A DNA stretch of 64,000 bases, taken from the NCBI RefSeq assembly GCF_023715345.1, contig NZ_JAMBNY010000001.1, forward strand, positions 1,228,268-1,292,267, in the 5' to 3' direction. The notes under the pieces were generated by a model. The model ran no database searches. It had not been told where the DNA came from and saw nothing but the letters and a program-made list of their open reading frames with translations. This document shows positions 27,359 through 35,600 of the stretch, one piece after another (position 1 is the first letter of the stretch; every line of letters starts with the position of its first letter). Position numbers and translations under genes: made by a program. The stretch is from Paenibacillus camelliae. Its GTDB lineage: Bacteria > Bacillota > Bacilli > Paenibacillales > Paenibacillaceae.

Positions 27359-27925
27359 CTATTCTCCCTTCTTTACTACTTTGGCACCAAGTGTTCCTTT
27401 GAAATGACGAAGCGCCCAGGCGTGGCCCTCCGGATCAAAGCTCGCCACTGCATCCTCATGAATGACAATGTCATATCCTTTATTGTAAGCATCTACGGCC
27501 GTATGAAGCACACAAATATCGGTGCACACTCCTACAAGATGCAGCTCAGTAATCCCTCTTGCACGAAGCTGCAGCTCCAGATTGGTCCCGGCAAATGCGC
27601 TGTATCTCGTCTTATCCATCCAGTAAACATGTGCAGCATGTTTGTTAGCCTGGTACAGCTCCTCTAGTTCGCCGTATAGCTTTCGACCAGCAGTTCCTTC
27701 CAAGTTATGTGGCGGAAACAGCTTTGTCTCAGGATGGAATGGATCGTTTTCCTTATGAACATCGATCGCAAACACGACATAATCCCCGTTATCAATAAAT
27801 TCTTTCGTAATCTCCGTCATTCTTGCTTCAAGCGCTTGACCAGGCACTCCGCATGTCAACGCTCCATCTGCCGCAACAAAATCAATGGTGTAATCCACAT
27901 TAATTAACGCTCTTTTCTTTTCCAT
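27359..27925 (-). CDS. pncA: Nicotinamidase (isochorismatase family)
   Basis: 188 residues. The catalytic Asp (INVDYTIDF, about 8-16), Lys region (GRKLYGEL) and Cys (VGVCTDICVLHTA, about 128-140) of the cysteine hydrolase family are in place. It deamidates nicotinamide to nicotinate, feeding pncB 4 bp downstream. AGGAGG precedes ATG 27925. A 24-bp palindrome at 27944-27967, shared with the regulator promoter, lies about 20 bp upstream of the start and should control the whole operon. Confidence 0.93.
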   Translation of the reverse strand: MEKKRALINVDYTIDFVAADGALTCGVPGQALEARMTEITKEFIDNGDYVVFAIDVHKENDPFHPETKLFPPHNLEGTAGRKLYGELEELYQANKHAAHVYWMDKTRYSAFAGTNLELQLRARGITELHLVGVCTDICVLHTAVDAYNKGYDIVIHEDAVASFDPEGHAWALRHFKGTLGAKVVKKGE

Positions 27926-27943
27926 TGTTATATCCTCCTTAGT

Positions 27944-27967
27944 ATTAACATGTTCATCATTGTTAAT
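27944..27967. promoter_or_regulatory. Candidate NrtR operator before pncA
   Basis: ATTAACA (27944-27950), ten bases, TGTTAAT (27961-27967). The same ATTAACA-N10-TGTTAAT element occurs at 28951-28974 in front of the Nudix regulator gene. Two identical-geometry palindromes in one NAD gene group are good evidence for a shared operator. Confidence 0.75.
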
Positions 27968-27980
27968 TTATTTAATAAAG

Positions 27981-28156
27981 GTTCAAAAATTCAGGTTTCA
28001 GGACCAAGAAGCTGAAGCAATACTAGAAAGCGAGTAGCGTAGCGTACGTTTTTGGTACGTGAGCAACAGAGCTTTCGGTAGGGCTTCATATTCGATGCCG
28101 GCTAAGCTACAACGAGTCACGTCGTCATCAAGCCTGGACTATTTGAACTACCTCTT
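27981..28156. repeat. 176-bp structured repeat, copy 1
   Basis: This copy has exactly the length of the two full copies at 49419-49594 and 49604-49779. Ends are inverted (GGTTCAAAAATTCAGG on the left, AGTTCAAATAGTCCAGG read inward from the right). The central stem GAAAGC (28026-28031) / GCTTTC (28071-28076) replaces GACAAC/GTTGTC of the other copies through compensatory changes. The right end is the last base of the TGA stop of the upstream Nudix gene. No open frame of note. Confidence 0.85.
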
Positions 28157-28932
28157 CATATTTTTGCATGATATATAGATCTCTTGATGCCTACATCAAT
28201 GAACCGATATAGCTGTGTTGGTCTTTTTGACGTTCTAGTCGTCTTCTTGCCTGGCACCTCTTGTATGAATGGCAAGGTTTTGATCTTTCGTGCAAATGCA
28301 GCCTCTAGCGTAATCGCAGAATCATCAGTTACAGTAAGCAGAACAGCCTGAAGCTCAGAATAGGTGAACTCCTCGGGCAAAAACTCCTTAGCGGCAGTCG
28401 TTTCAAGCAGCTTCTGGCGTATCACTTCTATCGCATCTGCGACAATACGTGCATGATCAAAGGCGAGGTCAAGCTGCATGACCTCTTTAATGGAGAATAG
28501 CTGCACATCCTGCGCATCATCATTAGCTGCCCGACTCGCTAGCTTATGCTCCGGCACAATCGCATAATGAGCGTTGCTAATAATCCAGCCCCTCGGGTCA
28601 CGTCCTGGTTTATCATATACTGCAAAATGCTCAAGGAGGATGTCTTCAACACCCGTTTCTTCCTTTAGCTCGCGCGCTGCACTTTCGAACGCTGTCTCAT
28701 CAGGATCAACGAACCCGCCCGGCAGTGCCCATTTTCCTGCCTCAATATTCGGTCGGCCTTCGCTGTCGAGCATGCTGCGCTGGATCAGCATAATTTTAAG
28801 ATCCTGGGTAGGCGGTTTAAATTCTTCAGACTTGACTGGCAATATTGTAAAAACAGCGATATCGGAAGTATAGCCGTCAGGTGTTCGGTACTTCTTCACA
28901 TCATATTGCTGTAATGCTTCCTGATTAGACAC
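28156..28932 (-). CDS. nrtR: NrtR-like Nudix transcriptional regulator of NAD metabolism
   Basis: 258 residues from GTG 28932 (AAGGAGG seven bases upstream). An N-terminal Nudix domain has an intact box, GGFVDPDETAFESAARELKEETGV within about 72-95, so hydrolase activity may be retained. The C-terminal about 90 residues (FTYSELQAVLLTVTDD, then RPTQLYRFIDVG) match the winged helix of the NrtR family, which binds ADP-ribose and represses NAD genes. Located immediately upstream of pncA-pncB-nadD-nadE; both promoters share ATTAACA-N10-TGTTAAT. The stop codon abuts the 176-bp repeat. Confidence 0.85.
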   Translation of the reverse strand: MSNQEALQQYDVKKYRTPDGYTSDIAVFTILPVKSEEFKPPTQDLKIMLIQRSMLDSEGRPNIEAGKWALPGGFVDPDETAFESAARELKEETGVEDILLEHFAVYDKPGRDPRGWIISNAHYAIVPEHKLASRAANDDAQDVQLFSIKEVMQLDLAFDHARIVADAIEVIRQKLLETTAAKEFLPEEFTYSELQAVLLTVTDDSAITLEAAFARKIKTLPFIQEVPGKKTTRTSKRPTQLYRFIDVGIKRSIYHAKI

Positions 28933-28950
28933 TGTATACCTCCTTTATTT

Positions 28951-28974
28951 ATTAACAATTATCATTTTGTTAAT
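28951..28974. promoter_or_regulatory. Candidate NrtR operator before its own gene
   Basis: ATTAACAA, eight bases, TTGTTAAT: a perfect 8-bp inverted repeat with the same 24-bp span as the site before pncA. It falls just downstream of the predicted -10 element, about where transcription would start, implying autorepression. Confidence 0.75.
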
Positions 28975-28978
28975 TGTA

Positions 28979-29007
28979 ATGTTAGTATATGTAATTGTTA
29001 TTGTCAA
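28979..29007 (-). promoter_or_regulatory. Predicted sigma-A promoter of nrtR
   Basis: On the minus strand TTGACA (29002-29007) is followed after 17 bp by TAACAT (28979-28984). The -35 is perfect and the -10 matches four of six positions. The operator at 28951-28974 would cover the start site. Confidence 0.6.
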
Positions 29008-29150
29008 TATACATTAGCCTAATTAGGAAAATAGTAATACCTTGTTGTTTAGTAAGTCTCACAATCGTTAATTTTGTTTTGGCTAATCATTACTCCCCTG
29101 CTAAACTAATTACAGGTGGTCTACTTTCTTTCAGAGAATAGGGGTGAAAG

Positions 29151-30662
29151 ATGAGCTTTAAAAGTTCTCATTACAAAATAGGTACGGCCTTACTTCTAAT
29201 ATTCAGCTGTTTTTTCTCGTTCCAAGTTAATGTCCTCGCTGTTTCCAATAATGTTGAGCAAACGATACATAAGCTTGATAACGAAATAGAAGCGAACATG
29301 AGGACTCACGACATCCCTGGAATGGCGTTCGCCTGGGTAACCAAAGAAAAAGCACTCTATACCGAGGGCTTTGGCTTATTGGAGATAAACGAGGAGGCAG
29401 CGGTGAATGAACAGACGAATTTTTTGCTAGGTTCCTTGTCCAAGGTCTTCGTTACGCTGGCTGTGTTGCAGCTCCAAGAACAAGGGAAGCTCGATGTCGA
29501 ACAGCCGCTCGTTCACTATCTACCGTGGTTTACAACAGACGATACGACAATATCTAATCAAATTACAGTACGTCACTTACTGAATCATTCGAGCGGTTTG
29601 CCGGATCGTCTTAACATGCATGATGCTGTGTCTCTGGACAAAGAGGACCGCATCAAACAGATGATCCAAAAGCTCAACAATGTAAGCTTAACTCATTCCC
29701 CAGGCGAGGGATACGAATACACGAATATGAATACCGATCTGCTTCAGGTTCTCATTGAAGAAACAACTGGCGAACCATTCACTTCGTATATGGAGGAACA
29801 TATTTTCAAACCGCTCGGCATGGAGCGGACCGGGTATTTCTCATATAATAACAGTCATTTAACGAATTCTGCTATAGGTCATCGTTATCACTGGGGTAGG
29901 CTCAAGCCTTATACTGAGTCGTTATCTTATGCAACATCAGGCTCTGCAGGATTATCCTCTAATGTGGATGATTTGGCTAAATTTATCGGATACCTGCTAA
30001 ATGAAGATGAAGGTAGCACAGGACTTCAGCTGTCAAGAAAAAGCATGCTGCAGATGTTCCAACCTAACCAGTATGGCTCTGGGTTCAACTGGTACGTGAC
30101 ACCTCATAATATCTATATGGAAGGTGGTCTTCCAGGCATGACCAGTACGCTGGTCTTAGCTGCGGATCGTAGCTTTGGACTTGTGCTGCTGTCTAATTCC
30201 AAGCAGGACATTACCTTGAACTCCGGCTTTAACTTATACCGAATCATAGCAGGTGGTTCTCCTTCAACTCTCCTTGTCGCTGATTATCCGAAGATTAGCG
30301 CCATTGCCAAACTAATTATGCTCGTTACCTTATTTGTTACTCTCGCGTTAGCTCTACTAGTAGCATCTATGATCATTTCGCTATGGAAAGGCAGTAGGGA
30401 CCTACGATTTATAAAGCCTACCGGAATGAGCTGGATCGCGATTGGAATACTGTCTACTGTTTATATGTTCATGCTCGCCTACATCTATGTGTATCTTCCA
30501 TTCGAAATCGGAGTGCCAATTTTATATGATTACCACAAAGATCCAGACATCGTGCAAGGATTAACGATATTTTTGATTATGCTAACTGTTTTAATGTTCA
30601 CTGCGATTTTCCGAATTTTATTCTTTAACAAAGGTCCACTTCATAAGCAGGGAAGAATTTAA
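29151..30662 (+). CDS. Membrane-anchored class C beta-lactamase-like serine hydrolase
   Basis: 503 residues with GGGGTGAAAG before ATG 29151. Signal or anchor helix at about 10-30. The serine hydrolase domain has S95-x-x-K98 (GSLSKVF), a Tyr motif in YEYTNMNTD and a GGLPG in place of the usual HTG box. The last about 120 residues hold three membrane helices. Such proteins are penicillin-binding-protein-like peptidases or esterases more often than true beta-lactamases. A BlaI/MecI-like remnant lies convergent just downstream. Confidence 0.87.
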   Translation: MSFKSSHYKIGTALLLIFSCFFSFQVNVLAVSNNVEQTIHKLDNEIEANMRTHDIPGMAFAWVTKEKALYTEGFGLLEINEEAAVNEQTNFLLGSLSKVFVTLAVLQLQEQGKLDVEQPLVHYLPWFTTDDTTISNQITVRHLLNHSSGLPDRLNMHDAVSLDKEDRIKQMIQKLNNVSLTHSPGEGYEYTNMNTDLLQVLIEETTGEPFTSYMEEHIFKPLGMERTGYFSYNNSHLTNSAIGHRYHWGRLKPYTESLSYATSGSAGLSSNVDDLAKFIGYLLNEDEGSTGLQLSRKSMLQMFQPNQYGSGFNWYVTPHNIYMEGGLPGMTSTLVLAADRSFGLVLLSNSKQDITLNSGFNLYRIIAGGSPSTLLVADYPKISAIAKLIMLVTLFVTLALALLVASMIISLWKGSRDLRFIKPTGMSWIAIGILSTVYMFMLAYIYVYLPFEIGVPILYDYHKDPDIVQGLTIFLIMLTVLMFTAIFRILFFNKGPLHKQGRI

Positions 30663-30671
30663 AAGCAAATG

Positions 30672-30722
30672 GCAGCAGTTAAGTTAAGGATATTCCAACC
30701 ATATCCAAAACTTAACTGCTGC
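30672..30722. other. Perfect nested inverted repeat after the serine hydrolase gene
   Basis: GCAGCAGTTAAGTT (30672-30685) pairs perfectly with 30709-30722, and inner GGATAT pairs with ATATCC. There is no T-run, so termination would be atypical; it may still end or protect the transcript. Confidence 0.65.
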
Positions 30723-30745
30723 ATACACATATCCTGCTGCTTCGA

Positions 30746-30850
30746 ATTGAATACCCCCTTTTTCAGCAAATTATTGATTAATGCCTTAACTGTTTTCGGA
30801 CTCCACTCCATCGATTCAGACAGCTTCCAAATTAGCCTTACGCCTATCAT
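30746..30850 (-). pseudogene. Remnant of a BlaI/MecI-type winged-helix repressor
   Basis: The minus frame reads RLIWKLSESMEWSPKTVKAL then INNLLKKG, which matches the recognition-helix region of BlaI/MecI repressors (the W-S/T-P-K-T-V/I motif followed by L-x-x-L-V/L-K-K-G). The frame continues upstream as a 64-codon open stretch separated by a single in-frame TGA (30851-30853). Neither the full DNA-binding domain nor the dimerisation domain is present. Its neighbour is a beta-lactamase-like gene, the usual partner of BlaI. Confidence 0.55.
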
Positions 30851-30996
30851 TCACACTGCTGCAAGCTTTTGCTGATATCTATCATCAAAACTTACATCAT
30901 GCTCGGGGTTGGTCAAATTATTAATTTTCATTGGTAACTCCATATCTAAAAAAATGTTAAAATTATACATAAATTTATGAGCTGTGGAGGGCAATA

Positions 30997-31290
30997 ATGA
31001 AAAAACTCCTATTAACCTTTCGTTTCTGGTTTGCGCTGATATCAATCCTCATCATCGTTCAAAATATGTTAGGCTGGGATGATAAAAATCTGCTGCTCTA
31101 TTTCACTACCCCACCGCTTTTATTTGCAAACGAATGGTTTAATATTAATTGGAGTTTTTCAGGTGATAACATGCTGCTCTTTGCCTACGTATGTAATTTT
31201 GTAACATGGTATATAGCTGGCTTATTGCTTGATCTGCTGCTGTATAGATTGGTTGCTAGAAAGCGTAACATTTACCGGAACTTTAAATGA
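30997..31290 (+). CDS. Small membrane protein, unknown function
   Basis: 97 residues; GGAGGG sits six bases before ATG 30997. Hydrophobic stretches at about 8-24 and 62-85 suggest two helices with a Trp/Asn-rich outer loop (WFNINWSFSGDN). Basic C-terminus. It lies 47 bp before another small membrane protein gene on the same strand, probably cotranscribed. No family recognised. Confidence 0.6.
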   Translation: MKKLLLTFRFWFALISILIIVQNMLGWDDKNLLLYFTTPPLLFANEWFNINWSFSGDNMLLFAYVCNFVTWYIAGLLLDLLLYRLVARKRNIYRNFK

Positions 31291-31337
31291 TAGAGCATAT
31301 GCTAGATTGATCAAAAATCTCGAAAGGAGCCTAGAGC

Positions 31338-31529
31338 ATGAACGATAGATCCTTAATACGAAAGTGGCTTATTTATATTGGTGCATTTTTTGTGGCGGTT
31401 GGAATAGGCTTTTTATTTGCAGAAGGAGCCAGTACCATGATCGGCATCGTATCGCTCGGCATTGGAATAGGTTTATATATTGCTTCAAATTTCTTTAGAG
31501 TACTACATAAACAAGAGAGTGACCGTTAA
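31338..31529 (+). CDS. Small two-helix membrane protein, unknown function
   Basis: 63 residues with AAAGGAG before ATG 31338. Hydrophobic segments at about 10-28 and 33-52 are Gly-rich and separated by a short turn. Second of two small membrane protein genes. A hairpin at 31549-31592 follows. No recognisable family. Confidence 0.55.
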   Translation: MNDRSLIRKWLIYIGAFFVAVGIGFLFAEGASTMIGIVSLGIGIGLYIASNFFRVLHKQESDR

Positions 31530-31548
31530 CTTTGGGATAAAAACAACA

Positions 31549-31592
31549 AAAAAAGCCCATCGGATTAGAATTATCCAATGGACCGTTCATTC
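31549..31592. terminator. Terminator of the GH95 gene; recurring hairpin family
   Basis: GCCCATCGGAT and ATCCAATGGAC form the stem, with an A-run on its left that becomes TTTTTTT on the minus strand. It is a near-copy of the hairpin at 9047 and serves the GH95 gene ending at 31637. Confidence 0.8.
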
Positions 31593-31636
31593 CTATATGA
31601 GAGGGATTTGTCCGCTATATTGCATAGCATACGACT

Positions 31637-34384
31637 TCAAATGGTATACACCACTACAATTTCTGTGCCTGCCGCCACATCAAGGCTAACTTTGTCAGTT
31701 TTATAATCATAAATCGTTTTCTCTTTTCCTACTATTACTTTTGCCTTACTCCATGCAAGACCTAATGAAAGCTTTAATTCTCTCTGCGGTGAATGCACAC
31801 AAAGCGAAGCAGCAACCTTACCTTTTTCAATATCCCAGCTTAATTCGGTAACCTCAACGTGAGCTCTTGTCATCAAGCCTTTTATTGAGCCGTTTTTCCA
31901 ATGTTGAGGCAACGCAGGCAGTAATTCAATTTCCGCTGAATTGGAGTAAATCAGTGCTTCATTCACTACAGCTACTGTGCCAAATAATGTGTCAGTGCAA
32001 TAGGAATAACATCTTCTATTCGTATCATGGTCTGTCATTAAGGAGGTGTAGTACCCTTGATTAATCATCATTGGCAGGAGCGACTGTACAACCTCTTCTC
32101 CATCTTTTAATCTTGCCGCAACAAGTGCCTTATGCATCCAACCGTGACCAGCCGTGTCATCAGCAGTATTATAGAGATTGCGATTTTTGAGGGCAAGCCT
32201 AGCTGCCTCATGCAATCCTGTATCATCGTTAGTTTCATAAGCGGGCCATGCAGGATAAAGGTGACTTAAGTGGCGGTGATTATTATTTTCTACATACTCC
32301 TTCATTGCCCATTCGCGTAAGGCACCATCTTCATCGTACACATAATTAGGCAGCTGGGTTAGCAGTGTTTCCCATTTCTCAACAGCCATCTCATAGCCTT
32401 TACGCTTTACTGCTTTTTCTATCGCAATGACCATATGCAAACCATCCCGGGCTGCAGCGATGTCCATCGTAGCATTAGCAGTAATTGTACTATGGTAGCC
32501 AATTGGATGATTCTCAGGTGAATATGCTGGAAGAATCATATACTTTTCACCCGGCTCTAATCGATGCTTTCCTTTCTTATAGCAGGCATTTCCCTCTGCA
32601 TCGGTATAATACTCTGGTGTGCAGATCTGCTCCCAAAAATTAGCTAGCTTTGTCAGCAAAGGCAATAAAATCTCTTCTTGCAAATCCAGTTGTCCTTTGT
32701 TCAAAAGCTTATTGAACGCTTCATCGCTGAGTCCCCCATCTTCTACGCCAAGAATAGTTTGTAGGTTTTCCATCCGCATATTGCTGTTAATAGGAATTTG
32801 TTGATTTCCATAGCATTGCCAATACTCATAGATCGGCAGCAGACACCAACTAGCGCCCGCATTCCAATATTGAAACGGATAATCGTTGTCGTATTCAACA
32901 TGCATAGCACGGTCGCCGTCTGAATTTACCGATACTTGCAGTGCATCATGCATCCCATACGCCATCTTTGCATTCTCAGCAAAATCTGGAGCATTTCTTA
33001 AGAAAAATGTAATGTAGCCTAATGCTGCATCATGTATTCGCCCTGTATTCATCGCTGCCACCTGCAAGTTCACATTGGCATCAAGCGTATAAATGGAACG
33101 CCACCCTGAATTCCATTCTCCTGTCCACATGCCGTATAGACGTGGCGCACTAGTTCCGCTACAGCAGATCATCGCATAACGCCCTTGATCGTATACTTTT
33201 TTCATAAAAGCAGGGACAATATAGTTCGCAGCCTGCCGCTGCATGTTTATGATCTCGCTATTTTCTATAGCTTCTGGAGCAGGTGCAGCGTAATGGGCCT
33301 GAGAAGAAGCATCCTGCTCTCCAAGTCTGAACTCCACCGCGTTGAATAGCGCTCCGTGCTTTGTAGCATGCGTAGATAGAGCAGCGTTATAATCGAATTC
33401 ACCCTGTGCGTTGCTATAACGACCTAATACTTCCTCAATCTGCTGCTGCAATTGGCCGCAAATCTCATAGGCGGTCATCGCTCGAAAATCAGCCAACTCT
33501 CCCATCGCAAATGTTCTATCTGATTTCGTAATCAAATAAATGGCATCAGCATCAATAACACGAATCGCTGGATTGGGTTCTGCGCCCACATTCATAGACT
33601 CTTCGCTATCTTCAAGTAATATCCGTTCTGTTCGGCCATTTACAGCGACAACTCTAGTTACACCTGCATAGCCTCCTCTTGCAAGCTCGCTACCTTCATA
33701 GGAGGGATAATGTGCAACCTGCGCAATATAATGACAATCAGCATCCACCAGCTTTTTATACTGCATGGCCTGAACATCAATCAAGCCATTGGGAACACCA
33801 TGCATGCTAGAAATATCATCAATGGAAATGACTAGATTTAGTTTGGCATCCTGCGAGGAGCTCAGCATTTTCGTAATCGTAACATTGTCAGCTCTCGAGG
33901 TGAACGAGGTTCTCAGCCAATCTCCTTTTTCATCCGTATAACACACGCCTGTTTCTGCTGTTTCAAAGTTTGTCCAGCGCTTATAATGAATCGGATTCCC
34001 CTTTTCTAGTACATTCAATCTAAGCTGGTGCGCCGGGTGGTAGCAATAATAAAATGTTCTTTTCCTTCTATTCCCGCTAGCATCCTTGATCTTCCAATTT
34101 TCATTAAGATTAAACACATTCTCTCTCGCCTCATCAAGCTGACCTGTTAATTCTTGCGGAATCGTCCTAGGCTCGATAGAAGGAAATATAAACCATATAT
34201 TTTGAAAAATGAATGTGTCCGAATATGGTGATCCTGCAGTAATGTATCCATTTTCCCCATTGCCACTGACCATCCCTTCTCTCCAGGCATGTCCAGGATT
34301 CTCTGTAGGAATTTCTCGGTAGGTCGATGTATAATTTCCTTTTACAAATAAACGCTGCGCCGCATTATTGCTAGTACTACTCAT
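31637..34384 (-). CDS. GH95-type glycosidase (alpha-fucosidase-like)
   Basis: 915 residues from ATG 34384; the open frame runs 16 codons further but AGGGGTTGGAAGAG precedes this ATG. GH95-type features: an N-terminal AWREGMVSGNGENGYITAG, central (alpha/alpha)6 barrel segments, ENNNHRHLSHLYPAWPAYE with the catalytic-region His/Asn residues, and the C-terminal LLPALPQHWKNGSIKGL sheet domain. No signal peptide, so it acts inside the cell on imported fucosylated or galactosylated oligosaccharides. The sequence is divergent and the sugar specificity is open. The AraC gene at 34567 diverges from it. Confidence 0.8.
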   Translation of the reverse strand: MSSTSNNAAQRLFVKGNYTSTYREIPTENPGHAWREGMVSGNGENGYITAGSPYSDTFIFQNIWFIFPSIEPRTIPQELTGQLDEARENVFNLNENWKIKDASGNRRKRTFYYCYHPAHQLRLNVLEKGNPIHYKRWTNFETAETGVCYTDEKGDWLRTSFTSRADNVTITKMLSSSQDAKLNLVISIDDISSMHGVPNGLIDVQAMQYKKLVDADCHYIAQVAHYPSYEGSELARGGYAGVTRVVAVNGRTERILLEDSEESMNVGAEPNPAIRVIDADAIYLITKSDRTFAMGELADFRAMTAYEICGQLQQQIEEVLGRYSNAQGEFDYNAALSTHATKHGALFNAVEFRLGEQDASSQAHYAAPAPEAIENSEIINMQRQAANYIVPAFMKKVYDQGRYAMICCSGTSAPRLYGMWTGEWNSGWRSIYTLDANVNLQVAAMNTGRIHDAALGYITFFLRNAPDFAENAKMAYGMHDALQVSVNSDGDRAMHVEYDNDYPFQYWNAGASWCLLPIYEYWQCYGNQQIPINSNMRMENLQTILGVEDGGLSDEAFNKLLNKGQLDLQEEILLPLLTKLANFWEQICTPEYYTDAEGNACYKKGKHRLEPGEKYMILPAYSPENHPIGYHSTITANATMDIAAARDGLHMVIAIEKAVKRKGYEMAVEKWETLLTQLPNYVYDEDGALREWAMKEYVENNNHRHLSHLYPAWPAYETNDDTGLHEAARLALKNRNLYNTADDTAGHGWMHKALVAARLKDGEEVVQSLLPMMINQGYYTSLMTDHDTNRRCYSYCTDTLFGTVAVVNEALIYSNSAEIELLPALPQHWKNGSIKGLMTRAHVEVTELSWDIEKGKVAASLCVHSPQRELKLSLGLAWSKAKVIVGKEKTIYDYKTDKVSLDVAAGTEIVVVYTI

Positions 34385-34566
34385 AGCTCTTCCAACCCCT
34401 CTGCTATTTATGTACACTCCTATATAAGGCATACTATAATTATAGTTAACGCAGGTAAGGTAACGTTATCGTAAAAGTAGACATTTCATCTAGCAAAGTT
34501 GTCGTCTTTTTACATAATTCTAGTTCATTCATTCAAGATCATCGTTAGGGAAAGGATGTAGTTTTC

Positions 34567-35454
34567 ATGAAGTTACCTCCTATTCATATTGATCATTTAG
34601 ATATTAAGCTATCACTGGACCACTTGTTGCTCAACGTGCATTATGTGAAATTTGGATATTTCTACAGTTCAATGCACGCCCACAGCCATAGCTTAGATAC
34701 ATATGAGCTGCACTACATTCCTAGAGGCTACGGTACTCTTATTGCTAATGGCAACCACTATGAGATTACACCCGGTACATTGTTTATGACCGGCCCTAAT
34801 GTAGTACATGAGCAAATTACAAACCTTGAGGATCCAATGGCTGAATATTGTATCTTTTTTGAAGTGATATCAGGGGATACGAATTGTTCAAGTAAGAAGG
34901 GGATAGTGAAGGAGCCGATGCTTCACACACTATTGCAAAGCACGCCATTTTGGATTGGCAAGGATTGCGGATATTTGATGAGCATGTTTGAACTTCTAGC
35001 TAATCAATTGGCGAGCAAGCGCATTGGTTGGCATCAAATGGTGACAAACATTTTGGAAATCATCATCATTAGTTCGATCCAGCAGTATTCCGAGCACAAT
35101 GTTTCCATACAGCAGATTCCACTTAAAACGCTTGATGACCATAGACTACTGATTATTGAAAACAGCTTTCTCTATCATTACGCAACCATTACACTTGAGC
35201 AGCTTGCGGACCTACTGAAGCTGAGCGTCAGGCAAACTCAGAGAGCTGTCCATAAGCAATATGGCGTATCGTTTAAAGATAAAAAGCTGCAAGCCAGAAT
35301 GGAAGCTGCCAATAGACTGCTCCATACTACAGATCTAAGCATCGGTGACATTGGCGCTCAAGTAGGCTTTACTACGATAGAACAATTTAGTAATGCCTTT
35401 AAGAAATATTACGGTATGACTGCGTCGCAATCTAGGAAAACGGGGCAGGTGTAG
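34567..35454 (+). CDS. AraC family regulator with cupin domain, divergent from GH95
   Basis: 295 residues. N-terminal cupin with HAHSHSLDTYELHYIPRGYG and MTGPNVVHEQ; C-terminal AraC domain (ITLEQLADLLKLSVRQTQRA, LSIGDIGAQVGFTTIEQFSN, KKYYGMTASQSR). GGAAAGGATG precedes ATG 34567. The 182-bp divergent region has GTCGTCTTTTTACATAATTC, resembling the T-tract motif near the other AraC-type regulators. It probably controls the GH95 gene. Confidence 0.9.
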   Translation: MKLPPIHIDHLDIKLSLDHLLLNVHYVKFGYFYSSMHAHSHSLDTYELHYIPRGYGTLIANGNHYEITPGTLFMTGPNVVHEQITNLEDPMAEYCIFFEVISGDTNCSSKKGIVKEPMLHTLLQSTPFWIGKDCGYLMSMFELLANQLASKRIGWHQMVTNILEIIIISSIQQYSEHNVSIQQIPLKTLDDHRLLIIENSFLYHYATITLEQLADLLKLSVRQTQRAVHKQYGVSFKDKKLQARMEAANRLLHTTDLSIGDIGAQVGFTTIEQFSNAFKKYYGMTASQSRKTGQV

Positions 35455-35532
35455 GGAATTACATATAACGTATACACAACAATATATACTTGAGCGATAG
35501 ACAACACCGAAATAAACAAGCTTGATAACACA

Positions 35533-35572
35533 AAAACAGCTCATCGGAGCAACTCTCCAATGAACTGTTTGT
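35533..35572. terminator. Convergent-gene terminator; recurring hairpin family
   Basis: AACAGCTCATCGGAG and CTCCAATGAACTGTT pair almost fully around CAACT, with an A-run to the left and a TTTGTTATT tract to the right. It lies between the AraC gene and the amine oxidase remnant. Confidence 0.8.
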
Positions 35573-35600
35573 TATTATTATAATACCGGTTATCGCATGA

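Noticed and set aside
27981..28156. Insertion sequence
   Set aside because: Inverted ends are present but there is no transposase frame and no clear target-site duplication, so only a repeat call is supported.
29151..30662. True class C beta-lactamase (resistance gene)
   Set aside because: The SxxK and Tyr motifs fit the broad serine hydrolase family, but the KTG/HTG box is replaced by GGLPG and there is a three-helix C-terminal anchor, so resistance cannot be claimed.
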